A DNA stretch of 64,000 nt from Membranipora membranacea (lineage: Eukaryota; Bryozoa; Gymnolaemata; Cheilostomatida; Membraniporidae), in assembly GCA_914767715.1 (NCBI GenBank), contig OU612067.1:1550001-1614000 (forward strand), read 5' to 3'. Of this stretch, positions 47,401 to 58,702 are shown in pieces. A program made the translations under genes and the position numbers. The notes under the pieces are model-generated. The model saw only the letters and a list, made by a program, of their open reading frames with translations, had not been told where the DNA came from and ran no database searches. The first letter of the stretch is position 1; each line of letters begins with the position of its first letter.

Positions 47401-50400
47401 ATCTCACTTATCTCCAGTCGAGATTTGGCATCTCTGACAGTCTCTGTGACAGACCATCTTTTACCAGTGTCAAGTGTAGGAGCACATTCCCTTATCACCT
47501 GGTCTGGTGACTCGTTCAACATCATATCCAGTCTCGCCTTTGATGTTTTGTACTCTTCCACAAGCGATTTCATAGGTAGTGAAAGAGTAAACGAACTGGC
47601 ATACAGTGCATTAGTGTTGAAGCTCCTTGGAACTCCAAGCCACTTACGCATGTGCTTGTTAATCATTTGCTCCATTCTCTCAACTGGTGTTATCGGAATA
47701 TCATAAACTGTCAGAGGCCACAGAATTCGAGGCATGAGTGCAAAGTTGAGAATCCAGGCTTTGTATTTGCCAGACAGACCACATTTTTCAATCGCGTCCA
47801 GCCCTGTAATGAGTTGCTTTTTCACCTCGTTTCCGCGAAACCTGTCTGTGATCGGTAAACTATACCATCTTCCTAAGCTCTTCACAGGCTGCTCTGCAAG
47901 CGTGGGAATACGCTCTGTTCCTATGAAGTAGGTATTTGGTACAGGTTTGCCTTTACACAAAGACAGGGATCGGCTCTTGCTAGGTTTGAATCGCATCGCA
48001 CATCTCTCTATCAACTCATGCAGTCTATCGATTGAAGCTACAACCTGGGCCTTATCTGGTGATATTATTGTAATATCGTCCATAAAGGCCCTCATCGGCG
48101 GTAGTATCTGGTTATTCGCAACCTGGATCCCATTCACACTGCCTTGCGAATTCCGTATAACTATCTCCATCACCATAACGAATAGCAAAGGTGATATAGC
48201 ACATCCCATAGGGATGCCTACTGCCAGCTCTTGCCAGCTCGTGGTAAAGTTCTTAGTAGTGAATCGCATTTTGAACTTTTTATAGTAGCGCTCAACCATA
48301 ACCCTTAGCCTGTCGGGCACCCAGAAGTGTGATAGTGCGAGGTCAATTATGCTGTGCGGTACAGAACCATAGGCATTCGCCAAATCCAACCAGATTACCT
48401 CAAGGTTCGATTTTGCTTGTTTAGCAGACTTTATTGCTGACCAAATCATGCTCACATGCTCAAGACATCCAGGGAATCCTGGGATGCCTGCCTTCTGAAC
48501 TGATGGATCAATGAATCCATTGTTCATAAGATAATCTGTGAGGCGTTTTGCCAGAACGCTGAAGAATATCTTGCCTTCTACATTTAGCAGTGATATTGGT
48601 CTAAACTGCCCTAGGTCCTCCGCCTTATCCTCTTTCGGTATATACACACCATTCGCACAACACCACTCATCTGGGATCTTGCCAGACTTCCAGATTTGGT
48701 TGAGCACTTTTGTCAAGATCTCCAGTATGCCTGGACATTTCTTGTATAGCTTATAACTGATGCCATTAATTCCTGGAGCACTTTTGGCACGTGCCTTGGT
48801 AACTACATGTGCAACTTCTCCAAGGCATATACCGAATCTTATGACATCGTCAATTTTAATGTCACATGACCCGATAGCCATAATGGCCGCCAAAAACAGG
48901 AAATGGCTGCCGATTAACAGTTCTTAACATGCGATTGAGTTAATATTTGGGATTTGGGGGTTTTGACTTATACCGAATCTTATGACATCATCAATTTCAA
49001 TGTCACATGACCCGATATCCAAAATGGCCGCCATAAACAGGAAGTGGCTGCCGATTAACAGTTCTTATCATGCTTTTGAGTTAAAACTTGGGATTTGGGG
49101 GTTTTGACCTATACCGAATCTTATGACTTCATCAATTTCAATGTCACATGACCCGATAGCCAAAATGGCCGCCAAACACAGGAAATGGCTGCCGATTAAC
49201 AGTTCTTAACATGCGATTGAGTTAATATTTGGGATTTGGGGGTTTTGACTTATATCGAATCTTATGACATCATCAATCTCTATGTCACATGACCCGTTAT
49301 CAAATATGGCCGCCATAAACAGGAAGTGGCTGCCGATTAACAGTTCTTATCATGCGATTGAGTTAAAACTTGGGATATGGGGGTTATGACATATACCGAA
49401 TCTTATAACATCATCAATTTTAAGGTCACATGACCCGAATCCAATATGGCCACCATGATCAGGAAGTGGCTGCCGATTAACAGTTCTTATCATGCGATTG
49501 AGTTAAAACTTGGGATATGGGGGTTACGACATATACCGAATCTTATGACATCATCAATTTTAATGTCACATGACCCGAAATCCAATATGGCTTCCATAGG
49601 GGGTTAATTGCTGCCGATTAGCAGTTCTCATCATGCGATTGAGTTGAGACTTGGGATAAGGGGGTTTCGGCATATTCCGAGTCTTATGACATCATCAATT
49701 ATGATGTCACATGTCCTCGATATTCAAATCTATCGGTTGTATTCCTTTATATTTGCTTGCAGATATATTTACCGTTTCTAGTTATTATTATTATTATTCG
49801 TCTCGCAACACTTTTTGTAGCTTTTATAAGTCAAGAACTACCGGGCAGAATTTGCTGTTACTTGGTCACAACATAGCTCCATATGTTTAGATGAGAAATT
49901 GCGAAATGGAATTTTAAAATATTATGTAACACTTGCTAATTACACTAATTAGTGAAGGAGGTTTTGCCTTTTTTAACGTTTTTACCCAATTTCATTCTGT
50001 TATATGTCAAGAACTACTAGGCAGAATTCGATGATATATGGTCAAAACATAGTCCCATATGTCAAGATGAGAAAATGCAAAACAAAATTTTGAAATATTT
50101 TGTAATATTTGCTAATTACACTAATTAATGGAGGATGTTTTTTCGATTTTCTTTTGGTGATATCTTGAGAACAAATCATGCGATCGAGTTGAAGCTTAGG
50201 ATACAGAGGCTATGGCATATACCGAATCTTATGACATCGTCAATTTTGATGTCACATGAACCGATATCCAAAATGGCCGCCATAAACAGTAAGTGGCTGC
50301 CGATTAACAGTTCTTATCATGCTTTTGAGTTAAAACTTGGGATTTGGGGGCTTTGACCTATACCGAATCTTATGACTTCATCAATTTTAAGGTCACATGA

Positions 50401-53106
50401 CCCGAAATCCAAAATGGCCGCCATAGACAGTAAACTGCTGCCGATTAACAGTTCTCATCATGCGATTGAGTCAAAACTTGGGATATGGGGCTTTTGGCAT
50501 ATACCGAATCTTATGACATCATCAATTTTAATGTCACATGACCCGAAAACCAAAATGGCCGCCATAGAGAGTTAATTGCTGCCGATAAGCAGTTCTCATC
50601 ATACGATTGAGTTGAGACTTGGGATAAGGGGGTTTTGGCATATACCGAGTCTCATTACATCATCACTTATGATGTCACTTGACCTCGATATTCCAAATTA
50701 ATGGTTGTATTCCTTTATATTTGCTTGCAAATATTTTTACCGTTTCTAGTTACTATTACTATTACTATTTCTCCTTGTTTAAATGCATTATATTATTTGA
50801 TGTGCATAGCAGTGATTGTAAGCTTGTACACTATCAGTCATCAATGACAACTTCTTAAACGTTCATGACACTCATTGTTCCAAATTCAAGTTTTGAAATG
50901 AAAATGCAATAACATTCTCCTTATTATTTTTAGTCTTTCATCTTTTTGATGTTCATAAAACAAGAAAGAGAAGATAGATTGTTTGTGAACAAGTAAATAG
51001 GAACTATTGATGATATTTTATCAGTAGCGTTTCTCTGATTACATTTAGTTACATGAAAGCAGGATGGTTAGTACATCACTGTCCGTATTAATTATCAACA
51101 GACATCTGTCTGTGTTCAGCTTTTTATATAATGAAATCTTTGATCGATTGATTCGATTGTGAGGAACCAAAACAGTGCTTGTCCCTTTGTAAAGGTGCTT
51201 TGATAGGCTGAGTTATTAGATAATTCAGATGGCTTGTTGTGTATACCTGTTAACATGTGTAGAATTATTTGATAGTTCAGAGATGTGTCTTGTTCTGTTT
51301 CTGTTTAGATTGAGCTTTTTTCAAAAGATGAGCTCCTAGTAGCTATTCAGTTGGCCCCTTGATACCTCCACTCATCGACCTACGTTTAAGGCAGAGACAG
51401 CTGGATAAATAGATCTAACTGTCGTCTATCAACCCCCTTCCTGTCCTCGCTGATCTGCAGAGACCACTATATTAGCTTCACACATACATAATAATTTATT
51501 ATAGATGGTCACAGATGGTAAGAAGAGAAATGCTGCCGAGGTGATAACTAAATATGCAGAAGATGACGGATATGAGGGGGACAAGAATTCTAACTGTCTG
51601 TTTGCTACACCAGAGTATAACTTCTATACTAAACCTGATGCAAAGTGTAAATTTGTAAAAGAGGTAAGAATAATTAATTTTACTCGCTGAGTTTGCATCT
51701 CTACTGCTGAAATCAAAACTGTAGGGACTAGGAAGTTGATTTTATTAGAGAGCTACCTCAATCGAAATAAGTGTCACTCTTAAACTCTAAATACTACCTG
51801 GCCCGTTGGTAGGGGCATTCCGTTATCAACCCTCGCCGGTTTGGTTAGTTGCTGATCATGAGATGTCATTACCAGTATCCCGAGCACATAGACTAAGCTT
51901 CCTGTTTCTCAGTTTGATTATCTGCTGTAAATGGTGATATAAGTCCTTTTTGTTGTAAACAAATACTTATGATTAGTAATTGTGATTACTAATGCTAAAG
52001 TCTCTCCGTGGTTAGAAGGAGTTTGAATTGCCCCCTCTCGTCTTAAACACCGCCGGTATAAACTTCAATTTAAATGAATCTCCTTTGCTTTGTTCTTTAT
52101 GCAGGGCGTTCCATTTGATATCGCAAGTCAAACATTCATGGAAAAACACGGAAGTGAAATTTTACCTCCCGACACCAAAGAGTCTGTGATATTAGATATA
52201 GATGAGGATTTCTTTGGTTGCACTAAGGGCTCTGATCCTCTTACTGCTACAGGACTTAACTGGACCCATATAGGTCAGTATAGAGTGACGAGACAAAAGA
52301 GGGCAGATAACTCAATAACCCTGTATAGTCAATCCTGTTCTAGCTCAAATGATTTTCATGTTTCATTTATTTATTTATATAGGCTGGCTTGACAGTGTAC
52401 AAATAACAGTTAGTTAAAGGCAACTTGTTGATATTTAAATGGAGATTGTGATTTCCACATTAATGAGTCATTTCATTTTGTAGAAGTGATAAACTCAGTA
52501 CTGAATGAGTTATTCTGTGTAAGCGCGGTTAGAGAAGAACAGAAGTTAGCTGTATCCCTCATAACTCTACTAAAATCTGACTGTGCCTCCCCCCTCAGCA
52601 CATCATGTGTATCCACCACTAGTAGTGATAAAGCTAACATACACAGTAGTCAGTGTGAGGGAAGGGAGGATATTGCTGATGTCCTGAGCAAACTCAAAGG
52701 TTACATCACAGATAACTTCTCTAACAGACAGTTTGATCAGTTAATGGCCAGTGGTTTCTGTCTAGAGACGTCACCTAAGACTGCTAGTGTATCAATTTTC
52801 AAAGAGCACAATCCAATAGTAGTTTGTGTTGGTGTGAACGGCCCTGACTCAGAAAACAGTGTCTTTTTCACCCCTGATATACAACGTGTCAACCATGACT
52901 TAGAAAGTGTCCGCAAGATTGTCAGTCAAATAGCCACAAAAAATATAGGTCTTGTAACAATAGCTAGATCAAATAGAGACGGCTATGTCCCTAGAAAATT
53001 CCAACCAAAAATTGAAAATGGTTTGATAAAAATACTAAATGATGAGGTCAATTCGAAAGTTTGTGAAACTTATGATGAGAATCTTTTCATATTTAAAACA
53101 CGCTAA
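41403..53106 (+). CDS. UPF0489-domain protein (C5orf22-like), membrane-anchored, 528 aa
   Basis: Exons: 41403-41655, 41882-41958, 42478-42603, 42823-43002, 51505-51663, 52105-52273, 52484-53106. Total 1587 nt, all phases consistent. The family signature appears in order: DEHHEVLPYW (80-89), HIDGHSD (112-118), IWVWPEW (164-170) and LDIDEDFF (295-302). Such clustered His and Asp residues suggest a metal site, but the family's reaction is unknown to me. Residues about 12-33 form a hydrophobic helix right after a short basic N-terminus, giving a type II signal anchor, so the domain probably faces the lumen or outside. The last exon (about 206 aa) is a conserved C-terminal part with Ser/Cys-rich spacer. 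Intron 4 is 8.5 kb and holds the repeat nest. AATAAA lies at 53438. The start at 41403 was chosen because it puts the anchor first. Confidence 0.88.
43243..44330 (+). mobile_element. HINE/Helitron-like element A
   Basis: The left end has ATTAGGAATACAAC, then a (TTA)n microsatellite and tandem units of about 140 bp (ACATGACCCGAATCC..., CTGCCGATTAACAGTTCTTA). At the right, GTTGTATTCC (inverse of the left subterminal word) is followed by the hairpin ATATTTGCTTGCAAATAT (44298-44315, with one variant base just after it) and, 11 nt later, CTAG at 44327-44330 before TT. This order fits Helitron-related non-autonomous elements. No protein is encoded. Confidence 0.7.
44333..44819 (+). mobile_element. 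HINE-like element B, truncated at its right side
   Basis: It starts ATTAGGAATACAAC immediately after CTAGTT of element A, so the two are head to tail. It is cut at about 44819, where unrelated sequence begins. Confidence 0.7.
44820..45532. other. Unidentified 0.7-kb segment between inverted elements
   Basis: It is less AT-rich than its surroundings and lies between truncated element B (plus) and element C (minus). Short open frames occur on both strands (44862-45062 minus, 45086-45268 plus) but none shows a known domain. It may be captured DNA or an untranslated part of the nearby retrotransposon. Confidence 0.4.
45533..46408 (-). mobile_element. HINE-like element C, inverted
   Basis: The reverse complement has the same start (ATTAGGAATACAACAAAG, at 46408) and the same 3' end (hairpin plus CTAG at 45533-45536) as element A. 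It is complete and in the opposite orientation. Confidence 0.75.
46473..48822 (-). mobile_element. R2/NeSL-type non-LTR retrotransposon ORF, 5' truncated
   Basis: A single open frame of about 780 codons. In order it has RT start ([17 protein letters not shown]), [33 protein letters not shown], the catalytic box AFMDDI (FMDD in place of YADD), a C-terminal CCHC knuckle of the form CX2CX7HX4C ([17 protein letters not shown]), and a restriction-like endonuclease with [10 protein letters not shown] and LMELTVPWE. That domain order defines the R2/NeSL/CRE branch of site-specific LINEs. The N-terminal zinc-finger part is missing: upstream of 48822 the frame runs into the HINE-type repeat. RT and endonuclease domains look intact. 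Related proteins are known from corals, sea anemones and molluscs. Confidence 0.9.
48823..49781 (+). mobile_element. HINE-like element D, 5' end replaced by the RT ORF
   Basis: Six to seven tandem units of about 140 bp start right at the retrotransposon junction (GGCATATACCGAATC) and lead to the usual right end with hairpin and CTAG at 49778-49781. The left terminal sequence is absent. Confidence 0.75.
49784..50749 (+). mobile_element. HINE-like element E
   Basis: It starts directly with (TTA)n and CGTCTCGCAACACTT and has the same body and the same right end (hairpin, then CTAG at 50746-50749, followed by a (TAC/ATT) microsatellite). It lacks the GGAATACAAC left end, so it probably arose by tandem joining with element D. 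Confidence 0.7.
50750..51504. other. Remainder of UPF0489 intron 4
   Basis: Ordinary AT-rich intron sequence between the repeat nest and exon 5. No element or gene is seen. Confidence 0.5.
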
Positions 53107-53437
53107 GTTTGTACGTAGAACAACAACAAATCACAAATATTTTAACTTCCCTGGCTTTCCTGGCATCATTGTCGAGAAAGTTTTTCCCTAAGGTTGATAA
53201 TTGAATACCATAAAGATCTCAACGCCACTGTCTGGGTCCTCAGAGGCTATAACATGAATTATCGTTATCTCATTTCATTTTTATTGAAAGCACCGGATTG
53301 TATTCTCTTATGACAACTGAGGATAACTCCAAGTTTATAGCGTCATGTAAATCTCAATTTTACTATTTCATATTCAACTTTTCATGTCTTTTATAAAAGC
53401 TAGTCAACAAACTGCAATTATTTTCATACCTGTTCAA

Positions 53438-53443
53438 AATAAA
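53438..53443 (+). terminator. Poly(A) signal of the intact UPF0489 gene
   Basis: AATAAA, 332 nt after the stop codon at 53104-53106. Confidence 0.5.
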
Positions 53444-53924
53444 GCACTCAATTGTGTCAGATCTATATACAGGTGCTGGTGATAACTTGATTAGTCAGAT
53501 TGTTGAGACTGGGATTGTCCAATAGTTGAGTACCATCACATGCAAACAGCTGAGGATTGAGTACAATCATTTTTACCCCTACTTCGAGTGTCTTAGACGT
53601 GATCAGACTTAGACTTGATTCGTTAGATTTCTTTGGTTTGTTTACAATTAAATCTGAATAGGCCTAAATATGGTAACCTCTTTAAAAGATTAATCAAATC
53701 GAAGAATCCAAATTTAGAATAGGCAAAATCCCAGAGCTGAACAATCTAATTACAAATTCCTCCGATTATGTTTATTAACTCAATGTATTCTGGGATCGGA
53801 TTATCCTGATCCCAGAATATTGTGAATTATTGGTAAAATAATCCAGCGAATTTGAAATAAGATTATTCAATAATATTAACGAGTAATTCTGATAACCAAT
53901 GACATTTTTCTTGCTTATAAAAAT

Positions 53925-53930
53925 TTTATT
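53925..53930 (-). terminator. Poly(A) signal of the PNT gene
   Basis: AATAAA on the minus strand, about 670 nt beyond the stop at 54601-54603. If used, the 3' UTR would contain the duplicated exon copy. Confidence 0.4.
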
Positions 53931-54166
53931 TGCTGATGCACAGATTATGCATTAGTCTTTGTCCTGGAAAAGACAAAAAGTTAAGTGTACAAGTAACTGA
54001 GATCGTGTTCTGATAAATCAAAGATCTTTAGGCATACCAATGAAAGTGCGACTTGTACCAGTAACTATCAATACTTGTACTAGTAAAACAACTACCAACA
54101 AATGAAGATAGATGACCTGGTACCAAAATCATTAGTCAACCAAATTACATCTCATAATATCACAGA

Positions 54167-54851
54167 AAAAAGAATTGTTCACAACTGTTAGGGTGTGATG
54201 TCAGGGTAATTGTCTGAGATTGTTGAAGGCGATGACAGCTTCATTGTCTAATATGTTTGTGTATGGACTGTATTCTCCTGAGTGTTCTAACCATAGTGTC
54301 CTCTAAGTATACAGCTGTATGAAGTCTAGTTCTGAAGTCTCGATATAAGAGTTTCCCTCCGACCGGCACACGTTTCACAAACATTTCCACACTCATCAAG
54401 CACAACGCTTTGCCATTCATGTTAAATCGGCTAATGTCAATGTCTATGTTGTGGTGAAGTGTTATTGCTGCCAGCCAGGAATGTACATCTTAAAGAATGT
54501 ACATCAAATCTTAAAGAATGTACATCAAAAAGAATTGTTCACAACTGTTAGGGTGTGATGTCAGGGTAATTGTCTGAGATTGTTGAAGGCGATGACAGCT
54601 TCATTGTCTAATATGTTTGTGTATGGACTGTATTCTCCTGAGTGTTCTAACCATAGTGTCCTCTAAGTATACAGCTGTATGAAGTCTAGTTCTGAAGTCT
54701 CGATATAAGAGTTTCCCTCCGACCGGCACACGTTTCACAAACATTTCCACACTCATCAAGCACAACGCTTTGCCATTCATGTTAAATCGGCTAATGTCAA
54801 TGTCTATGTTGTGGTGAAGTGTTATTGCTGCCAGCCAGGAATGTACATCTT
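54167..54851. repeat. Exact 325-bp tandem duplication covering most of the PNT exon
   Basis: 54167-54491 and 54527-54851 are identical base for base as far as I can read, with a period of 360. The 35-bp spacer is itself made of short repeats of AAGAATGTACATC. The duplicate at 54167-54491 lacks the splice acceptor and the first codons of the exon, and an in-frame TAA precedes its PNT frame. Confidence 0.97.
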
Positions 54852-54872
54852 GCTTATTCCATAATCTTGGAT
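54601..54872 (-). CDS. Last exon of a Pointed (PNT/SAM) domain gene
   Basis: Reading the minus strand, acceptor TTTGTTTTAG is followed by a 272-nt exon ending in TGA at 54603-54601. Its start (phase 1) reads DPRLWNKQDVHSWL, then FNMNGKALCLM and RVPVGGKLLYRDF. This is the ETS-family Pointed domain: DPRxW...W, a helical core and the MNGKALC turn. The exon stops about 20 residues after the domain, so no ETS DNA-binding domain follows in this transcript. PNT-only proteins are known as modulators of ETS factors. The upstream exons were not found, because none could be tied to phase 1 with confidence. Alternatively this is an isolated or dead exon, although the reading frame is clean. Confidence 0.8.
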
Positions 54873-55212
54873 CTAAAACAAACAGTCATAAGAAGTTATA
54901 AGACAATAAATACATATTGACAGGAGTTATCTCCTAATATGCAAGGTCAGATAACTCTATCTCACTCGAAGACTACCTGGTTTGCGTTTGACAGGAACAC
55001 CATATGGCTGGTTCTACTTCTAACTCTTTTTTTCTGTTAGTGTAGCAATTCACCTGAGTGCCACCGATTTTATGTTGTACAGCTCATTAATGAGGCTGTA
55101 CATATATGTGTGCCAAGTTCAGTTGATTGGTATTTATGTTGATCTTTTTACCACCCTACAATTCGTTTAGTGCAAACTTGGGCCCCTGACGCTCACATAG
55201 CCTAAAATTCTT

Positions 55213-55284
55213 GGGCCAGTCCGGGAATTGAACCCGGGACCTCTCGCACCCTAAGCGAGAATCATACCCCTAGACCAACTGGCC
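55213..55284 (-). tRNA. tRNA-Pro (AGG)
   Basis: A 72-nt full cloverleaf on the minus strand. The acceptor GGCCAGT pairs perfectly with ACTGGCC, with discriminator C. The D arm contains GGTCTAGGGGTATGATT, the anticodon arm TCTCGCTTAGGGTGCGAGA gives anticodon AGG, and the T arm is CCCGGGTTCAATTCCCGG. The A and B boxes are canonical and there is no intron. It looks functional. Confidence 0.95.
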
Positions 55285-55289
55285 AAGTT

Positions 55290-56955
55290 ATTTTTTGCTA
55301 TTATGACCACAAAAAATTATATGAGGGTACGCAGAAAAACACGATAACAATTTAATTGATTAAGGAGATTAATATTGCGGCACTGAATTAGATTCTTCTC
55401 TTAGAATGGAAATAGTATCATGGCGTGATACAGTTAGGACACTAAACACAGGGACCCATCTGACTGTTATCTGATTGGCTGTCCCTAGTAGCATGAATAA
55501 TTGGCCTGAGAAATTGTCTTGTTTACAAAACTGCAAACAGTAATTATACCCCATACAGGGTCGATGATTAGGGCATTTCTAGATTGCTACTAGGGACTGG
55601 CTATTTTTGCAAGCCCTTTGTTTTGCAAAAGAAAGCTAATGATGCTATTCCAGATATGGAATTCAATGTATTGCGGTATTCAAACTTTATCACTCAGTTA
55701 GAGTGAGCTCAGTATAGTGAGTTGAGACTGAGAGCTACTCAGTGGCATGTGACAGCTAACAACAAGTGCTCCTTATACTTTCAACATTGTTGTAAAGCCG
55801 CATTGATTGCGACCACTAAAACCACGAGAGGGAAACATTCCTTGAAAGAAAGCCGTAGACTACCGATAATGTTATTCACTTGTTAAAAAAAAAATTCACC
55901 GCTCCTTTAATTACAGTGTCATCACAATTAGCTAAGAAATAAGAGAATACTTGTGGACTCTGTAGCCTACGAAATTAAGCCTTGCTTAGGGAATGGGATC
56001 TGCCAGAGAAGACCAGACCAAAAGAGCGAGGATTTGACTCAATAAGTCTCGATCATGCTGATTGAAAGACCTCCTGGATAAGAACTGGAATCAAACACAA
56101 ATCGGTATTTGTGAATGGAAACAAGTTCAGACTTAAGATTTTACATAGGTTTATGCAGTAACTGCTTATTTGACTCTATGCTAACCCCAACAGTCAACCT
56201 GTGTGGCTTTGCTCAATAAAGAGTCAGGCCGGGTCGAGTAGCTTGAAACAGCAATAACTTTGATACATGAATAGAGACCAAATAAATTCTGAGATCCATT
56301 ACGGATTAAAAGAGCTGATTAGAGTGTTAGATATTCACCAACGTTATCATTCAACCTTGCAATGATATTCAGTGGTGCCTCAACAGAGATGAAGAGCCCA
56401 GGTGCACAGGTATGGTCATTATGTTGTGTTTTATAGGTTTAAGGTGGATCTCTTTACACACTACTCACCTAAGGATACGAATTGCCGGGGATTGTCTGAT
56501 CGTGATTGTAAACAGCTGTTGGTCAGGTGACCTGAGTATATCCGATTATTGATAGAATTAGTGATTGTCTCCCTCTGACTAAAGATAATAAAATAAAATT
56601 TAAATTATTACATAACTCTATCAAATATTAATTGCATAATAATTATTTAAGAGCAGGAATGTATTTTAATTTTCTGTTCTCATAACTTGTGTGAATTTGT
56701 ATACCCTAGAAATCTCAGTAAAAGCTGCAAGCCTTGGTGTCTTGTTTTGGTGTCGGGCGTAGCCTTGGTGTTCTGTATGTGTGTCTTGGTGTTGCCCGTT
56801 TTGATAGCAAAGTTATTTTTATCTTGGTACCCTCTGGTGCCTTATCACATTGTAACCAGTAATTACAACTAAACCACGGTTAATCTCATTTGGGAGGGAT
56901 TATAACTCCGGAAGACACGGCAATAATATGTAGATTGACATCAGCTGATAAAGCG
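55290..56955. other. Intergenic, no supported gene
   Basis: AT-rich. A plus-strand open frame at 56687-56872 is driven by repeats of CTTGGTGT and is not supported. No domain or tRNA was seen. Confidence 0.45.
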
Positions 56956-57004
56956 ATCATCACCACTCGGAGATTAAACAATAAACTCTCCTCATAAGGC
57001 GGCA

Positions 57005-57180
57005 ACACCCAACATCCAAACGTAGAGCGGGATCATCCAACACCCAACATCCAAACGTAGAGCAGGGATCATCCAACACCCAACATTCAAACGTAGAGCG
57101 GGGATCATCCAACACCCAACATCCAAACGTAGAGCGGGGATCATCCAACACCCAACATCCAAACGTAGAGCGAGGATCAT
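57005..57180. repeat. 36-bp minisatellite, about five units
   Basis: Units contain ATCATCCAACACCCAACATC and AAACGTAGAGCGGGG, with one to two differences between units. There is no spacer between units, so it is not a CRISPR array. Confidence 0.95.
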
Positions 57181-57685
57181 TCAAACTAAATTAGCTACGA
57201 GCATCGTTATGTGTCTAACCTGTGATGTATAATGGTGTACGGTGATCTGGGCTCGCTGTTTTTTGCCATATCAATCCATCTAGTCTTTAGCTTCATCCTC
57301 GGCTGATTTCTTACATACGATGACGTAACTCTATGATGATGATGATAATTGTAAAGCTCTGATGTCAGCGAAACAACTCAGCTCTGTATTGACTGTATCA
57401 TATGGGGATGCCGTCTGGTATTCGAGTGGTCTCATATACTGCTTCTCTCTGCTGATGTCTACAAAATACCAAGACATCAATGTTGATCTACTGTATAAAC
57501 CCGAGGCAGTACTTTGGTACCTAATTACCGAGAATTCACTCTTATGAGGCGACAGCACACTTTGTTGAAGTTTTCCCACCGATTCTATGTTATAATTACA
57601 GACGACTTGTAAGCTGTAAATATAGCCCAAGTTAGATTAAGTGGGTTATCCTCAAAGTTCACACGTTTGTCAATAGCTCTCTCTG

Positions 57686-58430
57686 CACTCCCGGGGCTAA
57701 GTAATGACACGGAGTGTGTAATTATACTGAGCTGATAACGGGTCACCCTTCTCTAACCTGTGAGAAGTGTGCAGGGTGCAGACGCCATCTCTCAGGCGCT
57801 CATTACATTACACCACAAATCATCTCAGATCGCCATTGTGATAACCTGACCTTACTCATCCTCAAAAAGACGTAGCAATTAATTATCTTATTTTCTTGAA
57901 CACACCCAATTTTATTCCTTTCAGAGCAATTATGTGGTCCGTGAAAATAATTTATAGCAATTTACCTGTCTATTAATAGCTGAAGCGTCAATATTGATAA
58001 AAGAAACTTGGATTGATTGAAATTGGTCTAATGGCACCTTAAAGAAATATTCAAGTATTTTAATTCAATAAAGATTTGTTTGGTTTAATGAAAAACAAGT
58101 GCTACGTAGTCTAAATAGATCCGGATCTGAAAGGTCCCAAACTTTGCTTATTTGACGCCTGATATTATCAATTTTGTCATATGCAGCCCCGCGCAGGTTC
58201 CCACACACCTCCCAAAATGACAAAGAAAAACTAGTGATATTTCAAAAGCTCTGCATTAGATTAATGATTCCATAATTATGAGGTAGAATATGAAGAGAGA
58301 GTTTCATGGCTCAAGCACGTAGAGATATGACAATCATCCGTCCAAGAAATTTTTGGAAGCCAAGGATCACCCTTCCATAAATAGAACATCATTTACAGAC
58401 AACAATATTTTCCATAAATATACCTGACTG
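57686..58430. repeat. Uninterrupted copy of the repeat at 31167-34260
   Basis: It aligns with 31167-31303, 32872-33014 and 33783-34260 in order and in the same orientation, with few base differences (for example an 8-bp indel near 57887). It holds the empty sites for the TIR transposon (57808-57810) and the solo LTR (57954-57958). Confidence 0.93.
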
Positions 58431-58702
58431 CTTTGTTTTTATTTATTTATTTATTTATTTATTTATGCATGGTCTTATTTGTCATTGACTTTGATCGGCA
58501 ATAATAACGTAAATATAAACATATACGATATCAAAATTCTCAAGGTTAAATCATTTTAATGATGATTATAACTTAGTAAGTAAGGCACTATCAAAACATT
58601 ATTTTTTGTTATGATCATTCCTTCATTTATTTGTGTGTAGTTTATGGGCAACTTTTTGTCATTGTTGATTGCTTAGTCAGTTAGATAGATTCCAAATTAT
58701 AG

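Noticed and set aside
46543-48756. Several plus-strand open frames
   Set aside because: Shadows of the minus-strand R2/NeSL-type RT open frame.
57005-57180. 36-bp repeats resembling a CRISPR array
   Set aside because: Units are contiguous without unique spacers, and the window is eukaryotic. It is a minisatellite.
57331-57630. Minus-strand open frame with acceptor-like TATTTTGTAG and coding-looking sequence
   Set aside because: It may be an exon, but no donor or partner exon in phase was found, and the opposite strand is open too. Left undecided, not annotated.
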